Origin: Puccinellia tenuiflora
Lineage: Eukaryota > Streptophyta > Magnoliopsida > Poales > Poaceae
NCBI GenBank assembly: GCA_012064385.1
Contig: QRDG01000143.1
Coordinates: 540,995-604,994, forward strand
Reading direction: 5' to 3'
DNA length: 64,000 bases
Shown: positions 60,015 through 64,000 of the stretch, one piece after another
How the letters are laid out: every line of letters begins with the position of its first letter
Numbering within the stretch: the stretch's first letter is position 1
Made by a program: the position numbers and the translations under genes
Notes under the pieces: model-generated
Told to the model about the DNA's origin: nothing
Database searches by the model: none
Seen by the model: the letters and a program-made list of their open reading frames with translations, nothing else

Positions 60015-60371
60015 ATGGCTGAAAGTGTGGAGGAAATTCCGGATGTTGGGGCTAAAGCAAAGAAGACCGGGAAAGTGATGAATTGGACCCCTCCTATGTT
60101 GGCATGCATGATGTGATGTCTTGCTGAGATTGCAGCGAAGGGTGTCAAGACTGACAAAGGCTTCAAAGAGATACATATTAATCAAGCTGCAAAAGCTTTG
60201 ACCCAACTCGTGGGTTACGAAGTTACTAACACCCAAGTGGGCAATCATCTCCGCAAGTGGAAGATAAGGTATCAAAGGATTGAAAAACTGAGAATTTTAA
60301 GTGGGGCACTTTGGGATGATGAACAAAAAATGATAGTCTTAGAAGAGCAACATTATTTGGGCCATACTTAG
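60015..60371 (+). pseudogene. Myb/SANT-like second gene of DTH-2, truncated
   Basis: Starts MAESVEEIPDVGAKAK at 60015. After 33 codons a TGA (60114-60116) interrupts, and the same frame continues CLAEIAAKGVKTDKGFKE, TNTQVGNHLRKWKIRYQ, shown here as NHLRKWKIRY, and LEEQHYLGH to 60371. The Trp-rich, trihelix-like pattern is that of the Myb/SANT-like DNA-binding protein that works with Harbinger transposase in excision. The match with transposase on the same strand 300 bases upstream supports this. It is cut at about 60370 by region G. Confidence 0.82.
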
Positions 60372-61646
60372 GTATGTACATTGTCGTGTCTTGGATCACG
60401 GACACCGGGAGTAAAGGATACCCCCTTTTTAGGTTCGGCACGGGGCGCGAAGGAGGCTTGGAGACGCCTACTTCCGGAACCTCGTCGAGACCTCCGATCT
60501 ATGTTCTAGCAAGCAACACAGAGACACGGGGAGTTTACCCAGGTTCAGTCTGCCCGGAGGCTAAAGCCCTACTCCTGCATGTCTGGATTGAGTGGTTTAT
60601 AATGGTGTAGCTTACATAGGTGGTTGCGGGTGAGAACCCGGGAGGTGCTGGCTAGAGGTTGAAGACGAGCAGATCCTGTCCCGGAGGAGATCACCTCTTG
60701 CCTATGCTACTCTTGTCTGGTGCGCTACCTAGCCTAGCCTCCGACCCTCTGGAATCCCGTCCCTTCCCTCAGGTGCCTCGGTCCTCCTTTTATAGGCTAT
60801 GGGGATCCCACAAGGGCACCTTTGGGGGCGGAGGGGTTTTAGGCGGGAAAACCCCTCCGGGTTCTACTTATGGGGCGAAGTGGCCTCTTCTTGTCCAAAT
60901 ATTCTTCTGAGGGGGGTTAGGTGCGGTTGCCCACCTTTTGCAGGGCGAGCGGGCAAAGGCTAACACCTTTACCGACCGTGTCCCCCTGCGGCGCCTCCAT
61001 CTTCTTGGCGCCCAAGTCTTCTAGGAGCTTCCAGCCGGAGCTGGCAAGCTTATCATCTCCGCTCGTACGGAGGCTGGAACCCGGAGGTGAGCCTGGCCTC
61101 CTGCCGGGCGTCCGGGTCCCCGGGACCTCCGCGTCATCTGCCGGGTTGGGGGTGACCCCGGAAGGTTCCCCAGCCCTTAGTCGTGGTTGTCGATGCCGTC
61201 CTTGCCTGGTTGCCGTGGGGCAGATGGGGGGCCCATCTGCCAGTCTTGAACCCTTGCCTTGTTCGCCTTCTTGGTGGGCCCACTGGTGGTGGACCCACTT
61301 TGACCGCATCAGGGGAACCTCGTGTTCCACTGTTGCGCAGTAGCCGCCGGGCATAGTCCCGGCGGGTACGTCCTTCTGCTGCCGGGGCTATGACCAAAAA
61401 AGTCAAAGTGGGACCCCGGCATCATGTCTTGACCGTCTTGTCCCATCTATCAGGGAGTGGACGCTTGGAGTTATCTGCTTGGGGGAGTAACTGCGCCTGC
61501 CTCGTCGATTCTCGGAAGCGGAGAAGGCGAGGCGATGGCCGTTGAAGGCGCAACCGAGCCTTCTTAAAGGTGGGGGTGCCCTTCCCTAATATTCAATCAT
61601 CTTCATTCTTCTTCCAACTCCACCCCCAGCAGAGCCGAGCGTGTTG

Positions 61647-62291
61647 ATGGTGAGGGCCAGGAGAGGAGCTGGACGCTCCCGTTCTTCCTCAGCGGTGGCG
61701 GAGGTGGCCACTAGCGGTCGTGGGAGGGCTTCTTCTCGAGGTCGAGCGGGGCGCGGTCGTGGTGGCGGCCACGGTCGTGGTCGTGGAAGCCGTGGTCGTG
61801 GAGCCCGTGGGGCTGGAGGCTTTCCAGACCCTCCCCCTCGGAGTATGACCCACTCCGGCTTCCCTCCGTTCGAGTTCGTCATAGATCTGGATAGCAGGCT
61901 ACGCAGCCGGCTCCATCTGCCGGAATCCTTCGCGGCGGCGGTGGACTCGGATGACAGCCGGCCCACCTGCTTCTGGTTGCAGGTGGACGGCTGTCCCAAT
62001 GGCCCCTCCTGGGTCGAAGTGGAGTACACCGTCGACGACATCATGCTCTTGGGCCGGGGATGGAAGGCATTTGCACACTCCTGTCACCTAGCCTGGGGCT
62101 AGTACTTGGCGTTCGAGTATGACGTAGACGCGACGCTCTCCGTGAAGATCTTCCACGCCGAGGGAGGACGCGTGGACTACTGCGCGGAGAGCGACAGCAG
62201 CAGCCGTAGCAGCGGCTAGGACGACAAGGACGAGGATGAAGATGAAGAAAACTCCGTCCGCGTCAAGGTCGAGAGGAGCCCGCCTTCCTGA
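61647..62291 (+). pseudogene. B3-domain-like ORF with two in-frame TAG codons
   Basis: B3 domains bind DNA in plant transcription factors. From ATG 61647: a basic, Arg/Gly-rich RGG-like stretch (residues about 20-60, RGRGGGHGRGRGSRGRG), then a B3-like pattern: FPPFEFVIDL, RLHLPESFAAA, WVEVEYTV, LGRGWKAFAHSCHL, YLAFEYD, LSVKIF. A TAG at 62100-62102 falls between the GWxxF helix and the YLxFxYD strand, where B3 domains have G-x-Y/F-L-x-F. A second TAG is at 62217-62219. After it the frame continues with an acidic DEDEDEE stretch to TGA at 62289-62291. The domain call rests on motif order only. Arg/Gly repeats are absent from most B3 factors. Confidence 0.62.
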
Positions 62292-62604
62292 GGATATGTG
62301 GGGCGGCACCGAGGCAGCGACCCCGAAGATGTTCGTGACCTCCTTCTTGGCGGCCTCGTCGACATACTTCTGGAAGTAGTGGCGCCTTCCGTTGGGCGGC
62401 GGTGCTCCCTGCTCATGTAGGATCCAACCTTTTCTTGTAAAAAGTAGGTCCTTTTGTAGCTATTGAGATGACAAAAAACTTGTATCCTTGTTGTCGATTA
62501 GCCTTCGGGTAGAATTGGTGTAAATGAGAACGGGTTTTTTGCAAAATGCGCCCTGATTACTGCACCAGTCGTACCGCCGAGGGGCAAGTGGGGAGTGAAA
62601 GGCA

Positions 62605-62611
62605 TATAAAA
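62605..62611 (+). promoter_or_regulatory. TATA box upstream of the two-exon ORF in region G
   Basis: TATAAAA in catataaaaggc, 92 bases before the ATG at 62703, followed by a pyrimidine-rich leader. Confidence 0.6.
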
Positions 62612-62702
62612 GGCTCTCCATCCCCCAAGCTCCTCAACATCTTCTGACTCCTTTCTCCCTCTTGCTTCTCAACCTCTCCGCCCCTCCATAGATCGCAGAG
62701 CA

Positions 62703-63120
62703 ATGTCTGGGGAGGCAGAGATGTCCTTTTCCACGACGTCGACGGCGGCGTCCGTGTGTTTGGGCACGGCGGAGGAACCCAGGGGAGCTAGGGCCCGCGC
62801 CGCTAGAGAGGAAGGCGAGGTGGCATCGCGTTTTGCCCTCGCCAAGGGCATTTCGCGACTGGCGACCATCTCTGGTCCCGCAGCTTAGGAGGAGGCCCGG
62901 GTGCGCACCCTTCGGAGGGCTCAGCTTCCGGCGGCCTTGAAGGAGAAGACTGCGGGGATCCCGGGGGCATCCGCGCTCTGGACCGAGCTCGAAGCCATCG
63001 AGCAGGTAAGCTCCGCGGCTCCTTTGACCCCTAGCACCTCTGGGGTCTGGCCTTGATCCTGACCGAGTTCGTTCCTTGCCACAGGCGGACGACGATGCCA
63101 TGAGCGAGGTGGCGGCCTAG
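62703..63120 (+). pseudogene. Small two-exon ORF in region G, unknown function
   Basis: Exon 1 62703-63005, intron 63006-63084 (gtaagc...cacag, 79 bases, phase 0), exon 2 63085-63120 ending TAG. Without the intron there are 112 sense or stop-interrupted codons. Starts MSGEAEMSFSTTSTAAS; Ala-, Arg- and Glu-rich; ends EAIEQ joined to ADDDAMSEVAA. One in-frame TAG at 62886-62888. A TATA box lies 92 bases upstream. I recognise no domain. The matching phase and clean splice signals support it as a once real gene, but short length leaves doubt. Confidence 0.5.
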
Positions 63121-64000
63121 ATACTCTCTCTGTTTTGCTGCTTGGTGCCTAGGTGTGTAGGGAGGCCATAAGGTGCCTGAAAGTCCTTCCGGGTTCCCTC
63201 CCTTTCCCCAGGCATCCCCGGGAATCAAGAGTTCTCCCGTCAGGCATGAAGAAAACAAGGACGAGCAGCTGGGAGATCTAGCTCCGAGCTGGGCTTAGCA
63301 GCATAGGCTTAAGTAGTTGCATAACCGAATGTAAATTCAGAATTGTAATTCAGAATGTAAATTCGGATGAATGCAACCCTAGACTCAACTCCCGGGGTCA
63401 TTTCACAGATCTTACTTTGCACTAACGCGCCTTCGAGTTTTCAGAGGAGACCTCAGGTGCCAAGCACTCTACCTGCACGCATTGCTAAGATGCTAACGCG
63501 GCAGACGTACCCCTAAGGAGGACTATACCTTCCGGGAGTCCTCCTCCACTGTCCTCGAGTACTAGGCCAGAGGGAAATGGACCATTCACCGGGGTGGACG
63601 CATACCCCCGCAAAGGCTCTCATCAACTGTCAATCATGCGCAGGTCGATAGTATATTGACTCCGAGCAAGATATCATGCCTAAGTGCAGGATGCAGATGC
63701 AAGGACTTAGCTGATTTTCTGCCGCGTCCTCGATCCATCCTGTCCTTCCCGGGTACCCAACTCCTTAGTCGAGTTCCGCCGCCTGATCCTGTCTCGGGAA
63801 GGAGCTGCACACAGCAAACTTTCAGTAGGAAAAGAATGGACCCTCTTTTCTACCATGTTAGCACGTTATCCGAAGCAAACCGCAAGCACAGTTGATAGTG
63901 CATTTATGTGATGAAGTTTGTCTCACCACAGGACTGCCCGATTCCTCCTTTCCGCGGCAATACGGCATGATCGGGCGGCAGTGCCTATCCGCGAGACCAC
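63121..64000. other. Region G tail without recognisable genes
   Basis: GC-rich sequence with no domain I recognise. The open frame at 63656-63895 has no family resemblance. Probably non-coding part of the element that contains G. Confidence 0.5.

Larger units (their letters stand above)
57866..60371 (+). mobile_element. DTH-2: second PIF/Harbinger element, right part displaced by region G
   Basis: Begins gggtgtgtttgg (57866-57877), a sequence common at PIF/Harbinger and related DNA transposon ends; the exact end and duplication are unclear. A CpG-rich 5' leader (58080-58560) is followed by a spliced transposase gene (58795 to about 59730), a tandem-repeat stretch and a Myb/SANT-like second gene (60015-60371). 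This two-gene organisation is diagnostic of PIF/Harbinger. It is interrupted near 60372, where region G begins, so its right end lies outside the window. Confidence 0.82.
60372..64000 (+). mobile_element. Region G: unclassified GC-rich element carrying two ORFs, runs past the window end
   Basis: Sequence character changes sharply at 60372, inside the DTH-2 second gene, so G is an insertion. 60372-61640 has CpG-rich, promoter-like sequence with no ORF I support. A B3-like ORF follows at 61647, an AT-richer spacer with possible polyadenylation signals at about 62430-62540, a TATA box at 62605, a small two-exon ORF at 62703-63120, and 63121-64000 without recognisable genes. No LTR pair, terminal repeat, RT or transposase is visible, so I cannot assign a class. 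It could be the end region of a long LTR or CACTA-type element. Confidence 0.45.

Noticed and set aside
61586..62044. - strand frame opposite the B3-like ORF
   Set aside because: Shadow of the RGG-rich coding strand; Pro/Arg-rich with no domain.
60372..64000. Calling region G a CACTA transposon or an LTR
   Set aside because: No CACTA end, subterminal repeats, LTR pair, primer site or polymerase visible in the window.

Overview
This window looks like intergenic repeat space from a large-genome grass, most probably a Triticeae species (wheat, Aegilops, barley or rye). I base that on the repeat types: Ty3/gypsy elements whose LTR begins TGATACG and whose primer site matches tRNA-Asp, chromodomain Ty3/gypsy elements with 3.5-5 kb LTRs, a Stowaway MITE, an L1-type LINE and PIF/Harbinger transposons, all nested in one another. 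I see no intact host gene, rRNA, tRNA or CRISPR. Almost every base can be assigned to a mobile element or its remains. Layout from left to right. (1) 1-3591: the 3' end of a + strand gypsy element (A), with internal non-coding sequence and its 3' LTR from 1992. (2) 3596-25850: a - strand gypsy element of a related family (B), 3' LTR on the left and 5' LTR on the right. It is interrupted by an L1 LINE (about 3962-8300), an 80-bp Stowaway MITE (9806-9885), a 496-bp solo LTR X (11984-12479, TSD cttat) and a complete 11.3-kb + strand gag-only retrotransposon E (12948-24241, TSD gccgc). (3) 25851-26469: the left fragment of a PIF/Harbinger transposon (DTH-1). (4) 26470-41305: a young - strand chromovirus C with two 5.07-kb LTRs, an intact 911-codon pol, a nearly deleted gag, and an extra ORF of about 400 codons between PBS and gag. 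(5) 41306-56191: a decayed - strand chromovirus D (gag, PR, RT, RH, INT, chromodomain). Its 5' LTR carries a 3552-bp solo LTR F (49601-53152, TSD atata). (6) 56192-57018: the right fragment of DTH-1, ending in a terminal inverted repeat and a TTA duplication. (7) 57019-57865: sequence I cannot identify. (8) 57866-60371: a second PIF/Harbinger element (DTH-2) with a spliced but dead transposase and a Myb/SANT-like second gene. (9) 60372-64000: an unclassified GC-rich element (G) carrying a B3-domain-like ORF and a small two-exon ORF, both broken only by TAG codons. Nesting and LTR divergence agree. My hand counts over a few hundred bases give LTR mismatch of roughly 9% for B, 3-4% for D, 2% for E (nested in B) and 1% for C. 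DTH-1 is the oldest frame. Several junctions (A/B at about 3591, C left and right flanks, the missing middle of DTH-1) lack matching target duplications, so they are scars of deletion or inter-element recombination. The genes act only within element life cycles: reverse transcription and integration for A-E, target-primed reverse transcription for the LINE, and cut-and-paste transposition for DTH-1 and DTH-2. The most novel coding content is the extra ORF of element C and the B3-like and two-exon ORFs of region G.
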